Numbered from the stretch's first letter, positions 33,535 to 42,703 are shown. The stretch: 64,000 nucleotides of DNA from Streptomyces sp. A 4/2 (GCF_940670765.1 NZ_CALNVW010000020.1:434001-498000), one strand, 5' to 3'. Notes: generated from the letters alone by a model not told the origin. Program-made: numbers and translations.

Positions 33535-36141
33535 TCAGGAGGCGGGGCACCCTGCCCGGACCGCCCGGGAGGCGTCGTGGATCAGCGCGCGCTGGGCGGC
33601 CTCGACCCGCTTCACATCGGGCTTGACGATCTTTCGGTCATAGGTCAGCAGACCGTTCAACTCGCCCTCCACATCGGAGATCTGGGTGTAGACGGCACCG
33701 TTGCTGCCCTGGCAGGCGAGCGCCCGCACCTCGTCGAGCTTGGCGAGGTAGTCGTCGGTGTACGTGGCCGGGTCGACCGCGATGTACGACTGCTGCACCG
33801 CCCAGGCGTGCCCCGGCACCGCGAGCCCGAGACCGCCGTACTCTCCGCTGACCAGCGCCCGTTCACCGTCGGGCCGGGGCAGCGCCGGGCTCGGATAGCC
33901 GTGTTCGTCGATGATGTCGCCGGTTCCGCCGTCGGCTCCCAGGTTGATGCCCGACATGCTGTTGACCAGCCGCGTCGGATCCCAGGCCTTGGCCTGGTCG
34001 GCGATGCGCGCCATGTCGTACTGGCCCCAGCCCTCGTTGAAGGTCACCCACATGACGACCGACGGATGGCTGCTGTGCTGGTCGATCATCTGCTTCATCT
34101 CGTGTTCGTACTCGGTGCGAGCGGCGGCGGACGGGTTCGTGCCCGCCTCCATGGCCGGCATGTCCTGCCAGACCAGCAGACCCAGCTTGTCGGCCCAGTA
34201 GAACCAGCGGTCGGGCTCCACCTTGATGTGCTTGCGGACCGAGTTGAAGCCCATGGCCTTGTGCATCTCGAGGTCGTACGCGAGGGCTTCGTCGGTCGGC
34301 GCCGTGTACAGCCCGTCGGGCCAGAACCCCTGGTCGAGGGTGGCCATCATGAAGACGGGCTTGCCGTTGAGCACGGTGCGCGGGGTGCCGTTCACCTTCT
34401 CGACCGCGATGGAGCGCATCCCGAAGTAGCTGCCGACGCGGTCGGAGCCGACGGTGACCTTCAGCTGGTACAGGTGCGGATCGTCCGCGGACCACAGATG
34501 CGGCTTCGGGACCGGCACGGTGAGCGTGGCACCGGTACGGCCGGTGGCGGTACCCACCTCGCGCTTGCCGTCGTACGCCGTGGCCGTGACCGGCACACCG
34601 CCGCGGACGCCCTGTACGTCGACGGCGACCCGCTGCGCCTTGATGTCGGGGGTGAGTTTCAGCGCGTCCGCGTGGTCGGCGGCGACGGGCTCCATCCACA
34701 CGGTCTGCCAGATCCCGGACGACGGCGTGTACCAGATGCCGCTCGGGTCCAGGCGCTGCTTGCCCATCGGCGGGTTCTCGCCGCCGTCGCCGTCGGTCGG
34801 GTCGTAGACCCCGACGATCACTTCCTGGGTGCGGCCGGGCTTCAGCGCGTCGGTGATGTCGGCGCTGAACTTGTCGTAGCCGCCCTTGTGTTCGGTGACC
34901 CTCCGGCCGTTGACGTACACCTCGGCCTGCCAGTCGACGGCGCCGAAGTTGAGCTGCAGGCGCTTGCCGCTGCCGACCTTCCAGCCCTTGGGAACGGTGA
35001 ACGTGCGCCGGTACCACATGCGGTCCTCGTGCCGCTCCACACCGGAGAGCTGGGACTCCACCGGGTAGGGGACGAGGATCTTCTCGGCCAGGTTCTTGCC
35101 GACCGGGGGCTTCTCCCCCGCCTTGGCCGCGGCGAACTGCCAGGTGCCGTTGAGGTTCTGCCAGGAGTCCCGGGTCAGCTGGGGCCTCGGGTACTCGGGG
35201 TGGGCGTCGGTGGGGCCGACCTGGTCCGCCCACTTGGTGCGCAGTTCGTACGCGGAGTTGTTGGCGCCGCTCGACCAGAAGTCCCCGACGGCCTTGCCGT
35301 CCCGGCCGCTCAGACCGCCCTGTCCGTCGTAGCGGACATCGGCCAGTCCGGCGGCGCCGCCGCCCTTCCTGCCGACGACGGGTTCCTTGAGCGCCACGGT
35401 GAGACCGCGCGGGTCCGAGGGGTCCGCTTCGACGGCGCCCAGCGGCCAGGTCGCGCCCCCGATGACGGCTTCGAAGTGGTCGGCGAGACCGGCAGGCGGG
35501 GCCGCGATCTGCTGGGCGAAGTCGAGTTTGAGGGTGCGGCCGTCCTTCTGGACGGTGGCGGCGACTGCTCCGTCGTAGTCGTACCCGTCGGGCAGCCGGA
35601 AGGCCGACTGCGGGACCGGCTGCTCGCTCCCGCCGGGCGGCGTCCACTTGAGATGGAGGTTGGAACCGCCCTCGTGCTCGAAGTACTCGACCTTGAGGTC
35701 GTAGGCCTTGCCCGCGGTCAACTCGACCGGTTGCGAGGTCTGTTCCTTCTCCCAGTCGTCGACCCAGTGGTCGATCACGAGCTTTCCGTCGATCCACAGC
35801 CGGAAGCCGTTGTCACCGATCATCGAGAAGGTGTGGGAGCCGGATTTCTCCGGGACGATCTTCCCGGTCCAGCGGATGCTGTCGTTGTCCGACTGCCCGG
35901 TGGCGGACTGCAGCCGTGACTCCAGAGTGGGGAAGTCGATGGCGGGGTCGAAGCCGGTGGCTTTGAGCTGGTCGAAGTCGAAGGCGCCGGGGGCGGACTG
36001 GGTGTAGTAGTCGCCCTTCAGGCCGTGCACCTCGGCAGAACTCGCCGGTTCCGGCGACGCCGAGGCTGCGGGCATTGCGGACAGCCCTGCGACGCCGACA
36101 GCGGCGGCGAGGAGTAGGGCCAGTCGTCTTCTGATGCGCAC
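33535..36141 (-). CDS. Secreted GH2 glycosidase with N-terminal PA14 domain
   Basis: An 868-residue exported enzyme. The GTG at 36141 has AAGGAGG 5 bases upstream and opens a signal sequence (RRRLALLLAAAVGVAGLSAMPAASA). A PA14 domain follows (about 40-170, HGLKGDYYTQ, FRLWIDGKLVIDHW, LKVEYFEHEGGSNLHLKW). Then come the GH2 sugar-binding, immunoglobulin-like and barrel domains. The acid/base is Glu in VMWVTFNEGWGQYD and the nucleophile Glu in LVSGEYGGLG. Substrate class (beta-galactoside, mannoside or glucuronide) cannot be fixed from these motifs. It is divergent from a LacI regulator, which probably controls it. Confidence 0.9.
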   Translation of the reverse strand: MRIRRRLALLLAAAVGVAGLSAMPAASASPEPASSAEVHGLKGDYYTQSAPGAFDFDQLKATGFDPAIDFPTLESRLQSATGQSDNDSIRWTGKIVPEKSGSHTFSMIGDNGFRLWIDGKLVIDHWVDDWEKEQTSQPVELTAGKAYDLKVEYFEHEGGSNLHLKWTPPGGSEQPVPQSAFRLPDGYDYDGAVAATVQKDGRTLKLDFAQQIAAPPAGLADHFEAVIGGATWPLGAVEADPSDPRGLTVALKEPVVGRKGGGAAGLADVRYDGQGGLSGRDGKAVGDFWSSGANNSAYELRTKWADQVGPTDAHPEYPRPQLTRDSWQNLNGTWQFAAAKAGEKPPVGKNLAEKILVPYPVESQLSGVERHEDRMWYRRTFTVPKGWKVGSGKRLQLNFGAVDWQAEVYVNGRRVTEHKGGYDKFSADITDALKPGRTQEVIVGVYDPTDGDGGENPPMGKQRLDPSGIWYTPSSGIWQTVWMEPVAADHADALKLTPDIKAQRVAVDVQGVRGGVPVTATAYDGKREVGTATGRTGATLTVPVPKPHLWSADDPHLYQLKVTVGSDRVGSYFGMRSIAVEKVNGTPRTVLNGKPVFMMATLDQGFWPDGLYTAPTDEALAYDLEMHKAMGFNSVRKHIKVEPDRWFYWADKLGLLVWQDMPAMEAGTNPSAAARTEYEHEMKQMIDQHSSHPSVVMWVTFNEGWGQYDMARIADQAKAWDPTRLVNSMSGINLGADGGTGDIIDEHGYPSPALPRPDGERALVSGEYGGLGLAVPGHAWAVQQSYIAVDPATYTDDYLAKLDEVRALACQGSNGAVYTQISDVEGELNGLLTYDRKIVKPDVKRVEAAQRALIHDASRAVRAGCPAS

Positions 36142-36189
36142 GGATCCTCCTTGGTGAGGAAGGGTGGCGGCTCGTTGCGGCAGTCTGTA

Positions 36190-36197
36190 CAACGTTG
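36190..36197. promoter_or_regulatory. CAACGTTG core in the GH2-lacI divergent promoter
   Basis: The eight-base palindrome CAACGTTG, in context GTACAACGTTGGAA, lies in the 132-base gap between the divergent GH2 and lacI genes. The same core is the centre of the 12-base palindrome upstream of GH92. It probably serves as operator for both GH2 and lacI autoregulation. Confidence 0.6.
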
Positions 36198-36273
36198 GAA
36201 GGAACGGCAGTTGGCATGAGAGCACGACTCCTACCCGCTGTCCAGGTGCATGACAACTCGGAGGGGAGGCCCA

Positions 36274-37299
36274 GTGGGCGTGAACCTCAAGGACGTCGCC
36301 GGGCTCGCGGGCGTCTCGATCAAGACCGTCTCGAACGTCGTGAACAACTACCAGCACGTGACACCGGCGATGCGGGCCCGGGTGCGGGCGGCGATCGACG
36401 AGCTCGGCTACGTACCGAATCTCACCGCCCGCCACCTGCGGAAAGGGCGCACCGGAATCCTCGCCCTGGCCGTCCCCGAGCTCGGCAACCCGTACTTCGC
36501 CGAGCTGGCGGGCGCGGTGGTGGACGCGGCGGCCGAGCACGATTACACCGTGCTGCTCGACCACACCCGCGGTGAGCGCGAGCAGGAGATCCTGGTCAGC
36601 CAGGGCTTCCGGTCCCGGGTCACCGACGGGCTGATCCTCAGCCCCATCGAGCTGGAGGCCGACGATCTGCGCGGTCGCAGCCACGACGCGCCGCTGGTCC
36701 TGCTCGGCGAGCGGGAGTACGACCTGCCGTACGACCACATCGCGATCGACAACGTCGCCGCCGCCCGCGCCGCCGTGCGGCACCTGGTCGGGCTGGGCCG
36801 CACCAGGATCGCGTACCTCGGTGCGCGCACCGACCGCGTCAACCGTCCGGCGCAGCTCCGACTGCGCGGCTGGCGCGAGGAGTTGACCGCATCGGGGCTG
36901 CCCGCACCGGACACCCTGGTGGCTCCCACCAGCGGCTGGGACCGCGGGGACGGCGCCCAGGCGATGGCCTGGCTGCTGGAATCGGGCCGGCGTCCGGACG
37001 CCGTGTTCGCCTACAACGACCTGGTCGCGGTGGGGGCGATGCGGGTGCTCTCCGAGCGGGGACTGCGGGTGCCGTGGGATGTGGCGGTGGTGGGGTTCGA
37101 CGACATCGCGGAGGGGCGGTTCGGAGCGGTCACCCTCACTACGGTCTCCCCCGACAAGCCGTCGATCGCCCGGCTCGCGGTGGAGTCCGTGATCAGCGGG
37201 CTCCAGGGCCCCGGCCAGCGGCCGGACGCGCACGTCGGACGTGAACTCGCCGCGGAATTCCGCCTGGTGGAGCGGGAGAGCACGCTTGGCCGCCGGTGA
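36274..37299 (+). CDS. LacI-family transcriptional regulator
   Basis: A 341-residue repressor. The helix-turn-helix NLKDVAGLAGVSIKTVSNVVNN is at the N-terminus, followed by the hinge LRKGRTGILALAVPELGNPYF and a periplasmic-binding-like sugar domain ending in the dimer region. I choose the GTG at 36274 because GGGGAGG is 5-6 bases upstream; ATG at 36250 and GTG at 36280 are alternatives. It is divergent from the GH2 gene, with CAACGTTG between them. The GH2 and GH92 genes are the likely regulon. Its stop codon lies at the edge of a tandem repeat. Confidence 0.9.
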   Translation: MGVNLKDVAGLAGVSIKTVSNVVNNYQHVTPAMRARVRAAIDELGYVPNLTARHLRKGRTGILALAVPELGNPYFAELAGAVVDAAAEHDYTVLLDHTRGEREQEILVSQGFRSRVTDGLILSPIELEADDLRGRSHDAPLVLLGEREYDLPYDHIAIDNVAAARAAVRHLVGLGRTRIAYLGARTDRVNRPAQLRLRGWREELTASGLPAPDTLVAPTSGWDRGDGAQAMAWLLESGRRPDAVFAYNDLVAVGAMRVLSERGLRVPWDVAVVGFDDIAEGRFGAVTLTTVSPDKPSIARLAVESVISGLQGPGQRPDAHVGRELAAEFRLVERESTLGRR

Positions 37300-37350
37300 A
37301 GCGGGAACGGGTCGACCGGTGTAAGCAGGAACGGGCCGACCGGTGTAAGC
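37291..37350. repeat. 24-bp imperfect tandem repeat at the lacI stop
   Basis: GGAACGGGTCGACCGGTGTAAGC at 37304-37326 recurs with one change at 37328-37350, a 24-base period. A partial, more diverged copy (GCCGGTGAAGCG) covers the lacI stop codon at 37297-37299. Confidence 0.7.
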
Positions 37351-37695
37351 GGCGGGCCGCGGACCGGATGATCGCGTCGGCCGGCGGCGAGGGAAGAACG
37401 CCGTCCTGCTCGGTTCCGCGGGGCGACGACGTCACCACCGAGCGCACGCCGGTTGCCCGGCTTCACGACGCGAAGCCGGGTCTGCCTCCGCGGACCGGCT
37501 GGTTCCTCCCCGCGCCTCCGCCGTGTTCCCGGCGTAGCCTCGAAGTACCCCTGAGGTGCCCGTTTCCACATGTGGCGGCCCGGACGACCGCCGGGAGGAC
37601 GACTTAGGAGGGAGTGCCGTACTGCTCTGGTAGTACGACGGATTCGGTGCCTGGGAACGACGACATCCGGTCCGGAAGGGGAGATCGTTGAGAAC
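37351..37695. other. Gap before the DMT gene, no gene seen
   Basis: After the tandem repeat there is no convincing coding sequence up to the DMT gene. An inverted repeat GTACT-N8-AGTAC spans 37619-37636, about 60 bases before the DMT start, and could be an operator. No terminator for lacI with a clean stem is visible. Confidence 0.4.
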
Positions 37696-38718
37696 ATGAG
37701 TGCCCTCGCGCTGTCCGTACTGTTGTCGCTGGTCTCCGCGGTCGCCTACGCGGGCGGGGCCATCGTGCAGGAGCGCGTGGCCGTGAACACGCCCGGCAGC
37801 CCCTACGCACCTCTGCGTCACGGCGGCTGGTGGGCCGCCATGACGATGAACGGCCTCGGCGCCGGGCTGCACGTGGTGGCACTGGCCTACGGGCCGTTGA
37901 GTCTGGTACAGCCGCTGGGCGCGCTGACGATAGTCTTCGCGCTCCCGATGGCCGCGGTGTTCGTACGCCGCAGAGCGGGGGCGACCGCCTGGCGCGGTGC
38001 GATCATGGCCACGGTCGGTCTGGCCGGACTGCTGGCGCTGACCGAGGGGTCCGACGACTCCTCGCTACCTGGCGGGGAGCGGACCGTCCTGGCGCTGGCG
38101 ACCTTCGGCGGGATCGCGTTGCTGTTCCTGGCCGCGCGCCGGGTGCACAAGCCGGTCGTACGCAGCGTGGTGGTGGCGACGGCCGCCGGTGTGGCCTTCG
38201 GTGCGGCCTCGGTCTTCACCAAGACCGTCGCGATGGACTGGTCCTGGCGGACGCCGGTGGCCGAGTGGCCGAGCCTGCTGGCCATCGCCGGGTTCGCGGC
38301 GACCGGAGTGCTGCTCTCGCAGGCGTCGTACCGCGGGGCCGGACTCGCCGCCCCGCTGGCGACAGTTACCGTCGTCAACCCTGTTCTCGCCGCGGCGATC
38401 GGGGTCACGCTCTTCGGCGAGGACTTCCGGTACGGCGTGGCCGGCACCGTACTCGCGCTCGGTTGCGGGATCGTCGCGGCGGGCGGGCTGATCCTGCTGA
38501 CCACGGAGCGGCTCTCCGCGACCGCCGAGCAGCCCGGACCACCGCGCCGCTCACAGCCCCGGCCGCCGGCCGTGGTCCCTCCGCCGTACGGATCGCCGGC
38601 GAAGACCCGGACGGGATCGTCACCGAGGCCCCGCACGGCGCCCGACGGGTCCGGGAAGGCGTCCGGAAAGGCCTCCGGGAAAGCTGATCAGACGGCGACG
38701 CCGCCCGCCCTCAGGTAG
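37696..38718 (+). CDS. DMT-family (EamA-like) membrane transporter
   Basis: A protein of about 340 residues with ten predicted membrane helices, from LSVLLSLVSAVAYAGGAIVQERV to VAGTVLALGCGIVAAGGLILL, in the two-fold EamA arrangement of drug/metabolite transporters. A hydrophilic tail of about 60 residues rich in Pro, Ser and Lys follows (KASGKASGKA repeats). The ATG at 37696 has GGGGAG 12 bases upstream. Its final 31 bases overlap the convergent rpf-like gene. Substrate unknown. Confidence 0.8.
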   Translation: MSALALSVLLSLVSAVAYAGGAIVQERVAVNTPGSPYAPLRHGGWWAAMTMNGLGAGLHVVALAYGPLSLVQPLGALTIVFALPMAAVFVRRRAGATAWRGAIMATVGLAGLLALTEGSDDSSLPGGERTVLALATFGGIALLFLAARRVHKPVVRSVVVATAAGVAFGAASVFTKTVAMDWSWRTPVAEWPSLLAIAGFAATGVLLSQASYRGAGLAAPLATVTVVNPVLAAAIGVTLFGEDFRYGVAGTVLALGCGIVAAGGLILLTTERLSATAEQPGPPRRSQPRPPAVVPPPYGSPAKTRTGSSPRPRTAPDGSGKASGKASGKADQTATPPALR

Positions 38719-40031
38719 GCCAGCGGGTCGACGTCCGAGCCGTACTCCGGCCCTGTACGCACCTCGAAGTGCAGATGGGGCCCCGTCGCGTTGCCGGTGG
38801 ATCCGGAACGGGCTATGCGCTGGCCCTCTCGGACACTCTGTCCCGCACGGACGGTGAGTGCGGACAGATGGGCGTACTGGCTGTACTTGCCGTCCGCGTG
38901 CCGGATGACGACCTGATAGCCGTACGCGCCTCCCCATCCCGCCGAGACGACGTGGCCCGCGGCGATCGCCTTCACCGAGGTGCCGGTCGAGACCGGGAAG
39001 TCGATGCCCGTGTGGTGACCGCTCGACCAGGAGCCGCCCGATGCGCGGTAGGGGGTGGTGTGGTGGCCGTTCACGGGTGCGATGAGCGTCGTGGTCCGGG
39101 TGGTGTGATGGTGCTTCTCGGGTGCGGCTGCGGGTTTGGCCTTGGCCGGTTTCGGCTTGGCCGGTTTCGGCTTGGCCTGCTGGTGCTCGGCCGGCCGGGG
39201 CCTGGTCTTCGGCCCGGCCGTGGCCGGTGCACTGCCCGTCGCGTGCTCCGGGGCGGTGTGCGGGTGGCGCTGTGCGCTCAGACTCAGCCGCTGCCCCGGG
39301 TAGATGAGGTCGGGGTCGCTGCCGACCACGGTGCGGTTCGCCGCGTACAGCTGGTGCCAGCCGCCGTCGACCTCCTCGGCCTCCGCGATGCGGGAGAGCG
39401 AGTCACCACTGGCCACGGTGTACGCGTGGGAGTGGGAGTCTGAAGCGGGTTCCGAGGCGGTTCCGGGCGCGGTCTTCGATGTGGACTTCGACGCGGATTT
39501 CGCGGTGGATTTTGCGGTGGATTTCGCCGTGGACTTCGGTTCGGTTCCTGACGCGGGCCCGGCTCTGCCCGGTTCGCTCTTCGGCTGCGCCTTCGTTCGC
39601 GCTTCGGGTCGTGCGTCGGTCCGTGCCTCCACGACGATCTTCGGCGCGGCGCCGCCCCGGGCGAGCCCGGCGCGCACCGAACAGACCGGCCAGGCGGTGG
39701 GCCCCTGTGCCTGGAGCACCTTCTCGGCCACGGCTATCTGCTGCTGCTTGGTCGCCAGGTCGGGGCGGGAGGCGTACGCGCCGCCGCCGTACGCCTGCCA
39801 GGTGGTGCTGCTGAACTGGAGCCCGCCGTAATAGCCGTTGCCGGTGTTGATCTGCCAGTTGCTGGTGGACTCGCAACGGGCGACCTTGTCCCAGACATCC
39901 ACCGACGCCGCGCCCGCCGATCCCGCCGTGAGCAGCGGCAGGGCGATCCCGGCTCCTCCTGCGGTGACGGACAGTGAGGCACGGTTGATTCGGCTCGGCT
40001 GGTATCGGCGATGACGACCGGATGCGGCCAT
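38688..40031 (-). CDS. rpfD: Rpf-like transglycosylase with LysM and M23 peptidase domains
   Basis: A 447-residue exported cell-wall enzyme. Signal sequence near residues 20-45; the Rpf transglycosylase domain follows at once (VDVWDKVARCESTSNWQINT, GYYGGLQFSSTTWQAYGG, with catalytic Glu in RCES). A linker of Ala-Lys-Ser-Thr repeats leads to one LysM domain (HAYTVASGDSLSRIAEAEEV to IYPGQRLSL), a second Lys-Pro linker, and a C-terminal LytM/M23 zinc endopeptidase (HHTGIDFP and GPHLHFEV). The architecture matches RpfD of S. coelicolor (SCO0974, from memory), linked to spore germination. The ATG at 40031 is set by GGGGGAG 6 bases upstream. A c-di-AMP riboswitch of the rpfA kind was not seen. Confidence 0.9.
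   Translation of the reverse strand: MAASGRHRRYQPSRINRASLSVTAGGAGIALPLLTAGSAGAASVDVWDKVARCESTSNWQINTGNGYYGGLQFSSTTWQAYGGGAYASRPDLATKQQQIAVAEKVLQAQGPTAWPVCSVRAGLARGGAAPKIVVEARTDARPEARTKAQPKSEPGRAGPASGTEPKSTAKSTAKSTAKSASKSTSKTAPGTASEPASDSHSHAYTVASGDSLSRIAEAEEVDGGWHQLYAANRTVVGSDPDLIYPGQRLSLSAQRHPHTAPEHATGSAPATAGPKTRPRPAEHQQAKPKPAKPKPAKAKPAAAPEKHHHTTRTTTLIAPVNGHHTTPYRASGGSWSSGHHTGIDFPVSTGTSVKAIAAGHVVSAGWGGAYGYQVVIRHADGKYSQYAHLSALTVRAGQSVREGQRIARSGSTGNATGPHLHFEVRTGPEYGSDVDPLAYLRAGGVAV
39141..39177. repeat. 15-bp repeat coding the Lys-Pro linker
   Basis: CTTGGCCGGTTTCGG at 39141 and again at 39156, with a partial third copy from 39171. On the minus strand it encodes the PAKPK repeats between LysM and M23 of the Rpf-like protein. 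Linker length is likely to vary between strains. Confidence 0.75.
39481..39540. repeat. 12-bp repeat coding the Ser-Thr-Ala-Lys linker
   Basis: Five 12-base units of the form GTGGAYTTYGCG (39481-39540) encode KSTAKSTAKSTAKSASKSTS on the minus strand, the linker between the Rpf and LysM domains. Confidence 0.8.
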
Positions 40032-40139
40032 ACTCGGCTCCCCCACTGGCACGTCGGACATGTCGCAGGGCGCAAAAGTACGGCCCCTGTGGAGGGAATG
40101 ACAAGAGCGCGTGTTCACCGTAGCCTTGCAGCCGATACG

Positions 40140-40153
40140 GGAGAGCGCTCTCC
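40140..40153. promoter_or_regulatory. GGAGAGCGCTCTCC operator candidate before GH3
   Basis: A perfect 14-base palindrome 25 bases before the GH3 start. It shares the GAGCGCTC core with the CebR box (TGGGAGCGCTCCCA) of Streptomyces cellobiose genes, so a CebR-like LacI repressor may act here. It lies between the divergent GH3 and Rpf-like genes. Confidence 0.6.
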
Positions 40154-40178
40154 GAACAGGGGCGCGGAGGGGGCCGTC

Positions 40179-42668
40179 ATGACGGACGAAGAGCTGGACG
40201 CCTTGGTCGCGTCGCTGGGTCCGGCGGGCAAAGTACGTCTGCTGACCGGTGCGTCCGGGTGGCGTACGCAGGGCGAACCGGCCGTCGGGCTGCGCCCGTT
40301 GGTCACCTCGGACGGTCCCGTCGGTGTGCGCGGCGAGTCGTGGGACGAGCGGGAGACCTCGCTGGTGCTGCCCTCCCCCACCGCCCTCGCGGCGGCCTGG
40401 GACGAGCAACTGGCCCAGGAGATGGGCGGGTTGCTCGCCTTCGAGGCCCGGCGCAAGGGAGTAGACGTCCTGCTCGCACCGACACTCAACCTGCACCGCA
40501 CCCCGCTCGGCGGCCGGCACTTCGAGTGCTACGCCGAGGATCCACTGCTCACCGCGCGTACCGGCGCGGCGGTGATCCGCGGGGTCCAGGAGGGCGGAGT
40601 GGCCGCCACGGCCAAGCACTTCGTGGCCAACGACGCGGAGACGGACCGGCTCACGGTGGATGTGAGGGTCGGCGAGCAGGCCCTGCGGGAGGTCTATCTC
40701 GCGCCGTTCGAGGCCGCCGTCGACGCCGGTGTGTGGGTGGTGATGTCGGCGTACAACCGCGTCAACGGCGCCACCATGTCGGCGAGCCCGCTGCTGGCCG
40801 AACCGTTGAAGGGCGCCTGGGGGTTCGACGGCGTGGTCGTCTCGGACTGGGGCGCGGTGCGCAGCACGGTGGAGACCGCGCGGGCCGCGCAGGACCTCGC
40901 CATGCCGGGGCCCGAGAGCGCCTGGGGGGACGCGCTGCTGGCAGCCGTACGGACAGGAGCGGTGGCGGAGTCCGCACTGGACGACAAGGTGCGCCGGCTG
41001 CTGCGGCTGGCCGACCGGGTGGGAGCGCTGGGCGCCCCCGCGCCCCGGTGGCGCCCGGTGGTGCCGGAGTCCCACCGGCGCGCGCTGCTGCGCAGGGCCG
41101 TCGCGGCGGGCACCGTACTCGTGCGCAACACCGGGAGCGCCGGGCCGGTGCTGCCGCTGGACCCCGGGCGGCTGCGAACGGTCGCCGTGATCGGTCCCCG
41201 GGCCGCCGAGCCGCGGATCCAGGGCGGTGGGAGCGCCGAGGTGTTTCCGGCGCGCACCGTCTCCCCGCTGGCGGGGATCCGGCAGGCGCTGGGCCCTGAT
41301 GTGCGGGTGCTCCACGCGCCGGGTGTGCCGCCCGAGCGGCGGCCGGTGCCGCTTTCAGGGGCGCTGGCGCGCAACCCGATGTCCGGCCAACAGGGGGTAC
41401 TGGTACGGCTGTTGGATGCCGAGGGCAGGGAGCTGCACGCGGAGCACCGGCTGTCGGGGCGGATCGTGGAACCGGCGGGGGTGGACGGCGCGGCCACCGT
41501 GGAGATCCGCGCCCTGTTGCGGCCCGGGGTGACGGGCGAGTGGACGCTGGCGGTCGGCGGGTTCGGGCCGATCTCCCTGGCCGTGGACGGCCGGACCGTC
41601 CTGGCGGGCGAGTTCGCCCGTGACACGGACGATCCGACCCGGGTCCATGTGTCGCCGCCGTACCGTCGCGCGACGCTCCCGCTCACCGCGGGTCAGGGGT
41701 ACGAGGTCGTCGCGCGGCGCGGTCTGGCCCCGGACACCGGCGTCGCCACGGTCCTCGCCGCCGCGCCGCCGCCCGGCTGCCCGGCCGCGGCCCTCGCCGA
41801 AGCGGTCTCGGCCGCCCGCGCCGCCGATGCCGTGGTGCTGGTCGTCGGCACCACGGAGGCGACCGAGTCCGAGGGCAGCGACCGGGGCTCGCTGTCGCTG
41901 CCGGACGGGCAGGACGCGCTGGTCCGGGCCGTGTCCGGCGCCCACCCGGACACCGTGGTGCTGGTGAACTCCGGCGGTCCGGTCGCCCTGCCGTGGCGCG
42001 AGGAGGTGGCCGCGCTGCTCATCGGCTGGTTTCCCGGGCAGGAGGCGGGGCACGGGCTGGCGGACGTACTCCTCGGGCGGGCCGAACCGGGCGGCAGGCT
42101 GCCGACCACCTGGCCGGTGCGGCAGAGCGACGTCCCGGTGCTGGACACCGTCCCGGACCGCGGCGCCCTCCGCTACGACGAGGGCCTGCACATCGGCTAC
42201 CGCGCCTGGCTGCGCGGACGGTCGGCGCCCGCGTACTGGTTCGGGCACGGCCTCGGGTACACCAGCTGGCAGTACGAACGGCTCGACGTGCCCCGATCGG
42301 TGGCCGCCGACGGCTCGTTCGAGGTGCGGGTACAGGTACGCAACACGGGCGGGCGCGAGGGCCGAGAGGTCGTCCAGGTCTATCTCGCGCGTCCGGAGAC
42401 CGCCGTGGAGCGGCCCGCCCGCTGGCTCGCGGGCCACGCGGCGGTGCGCGCGCGGCCGGGCGAAACCGCGGAGGCGGTGGTCCGGGTGGACCGGCGGGCG
42501 CTGGAGCACTGGTCCGTGACCGAGCACGGCTGGCGCACCGAGCCGGGGGACTTCACGGTGTACGCGGGGCGGTCGGCCGGGGATCTGCCGCTGACCGCGG
42601 AGATCCGGGTCCCCGCGCCCGCGTGGCAGGCCGCCGGGGAGCGGTCGGAAACGGTCACGCCCCGCTGA
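40179..42668 (+). CDS. GH3 beta-glucosidase with PA14 insertion
   Basis: An 829-residue intracellular enzyme (no signal sequence). The (beta/alpha)8 domain carries VTSDGPVGVRGESWD, KHFVANDAETDR and the nucleophile Asp in GVVVSDWGAV. The second domain includes PRAAEPRIQGGGSAEVFP and the VLVVGTTEATESEGSDR loop. Between them, about residues 395-525, is a PA14-like insertion (LLRPGVTGEWTLAVGGFGPISLAVDGRTV), as in some fungal and bacterial beta-glucosidases. A C-terminal fibronectin-III-like domain closes the protein. GGAGGGGG precedes the start. The CebR-like palindrome upstream suggests induction by cello-oligosaccharides. Confidence 0.9.
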   Translation: MTDEELDALVASLGPAGKVRLLTGASGWRTQGEPAVGLRPLVTSDGPVGVRGESWDERETSLVLPSPTALAAAWDEQLAQEMGGLLAFEARRKGVDVLLAPTLNLHRTPLGGRHFECYAEDPLLTARTGAAVIRGVQEGGVAATAKHFVANDAETDRLTVDVRVGEQALREVYLAPFEAAVDAGVWVVMSAYNRVNGATMSASPLLAEPLKGAWGFDGVVVSDWGAVRSTVETARAAQDLAMPGPESAWGDALLAAVRTGAVAESALDDKVRRLLRLADRVGALGAPAPRWRPVVPESHRRALLRRAVAAGTVLVRNTGSAGPVLPLDPGRLRTVAVIGPRAAEPRIQGGGSAEVFPARTVSPLAGIRQALGPDVRVLHAPGVPPERRPVPLSGALARNPMSGQQGVLVRLLDAEGRELHAEHRLSGRIVEPAGVDGAATVEIRALLRPGVTGEWTLAVGGFGPISLAVDGRTVLAGEFARDTDDPTRVHVSPPYRRATLPLTAGQGYEVVARRGLAPDTGVATVLAAAPPPGCPAAALAEAVSAARAADAVVLVVGTTEATESEGSDRGSLSLPDGQDALVRAVSGAHPDTVVLVNSGGPVALPWREEVAALLIGWFPGQEAGHGLADVLLGRAEPGGRLPTTWPVRQSDVPVLDTVPDRGALRYDEGLHIGYRAWLRGRSAPAYWFGHGLGYTSWQYERLDVPRSVAADGSFEVRVQVRNTGGREGREVVQVYLARPETAVERPARWLAGHAAVRARPGETAEAVVRVDRRALEHWSVTEHGWRTEPGDFTVYAGRSAGDLPLTAEIRVPAPAWQAAGERSETVTPR

Positions 42669-42703
42669 CCCACCGCTCACGGCCCGCTCGCCGGAGCTGC
42701 TCA

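Noticed and set aside
33535..37233. A 1232-codon version of the GH2 gene
   Set aside because: The upstream extension reads antisense through lacI; the GTG at 36141 has AAGGAGG and a signal sequence.
37296..37607. Cys/Arg-rich 103-codon plus frame after lacI
   Set aside because: It is generated by the 24-base tandem repeat (repeating DRCK) and has no ribosome site.
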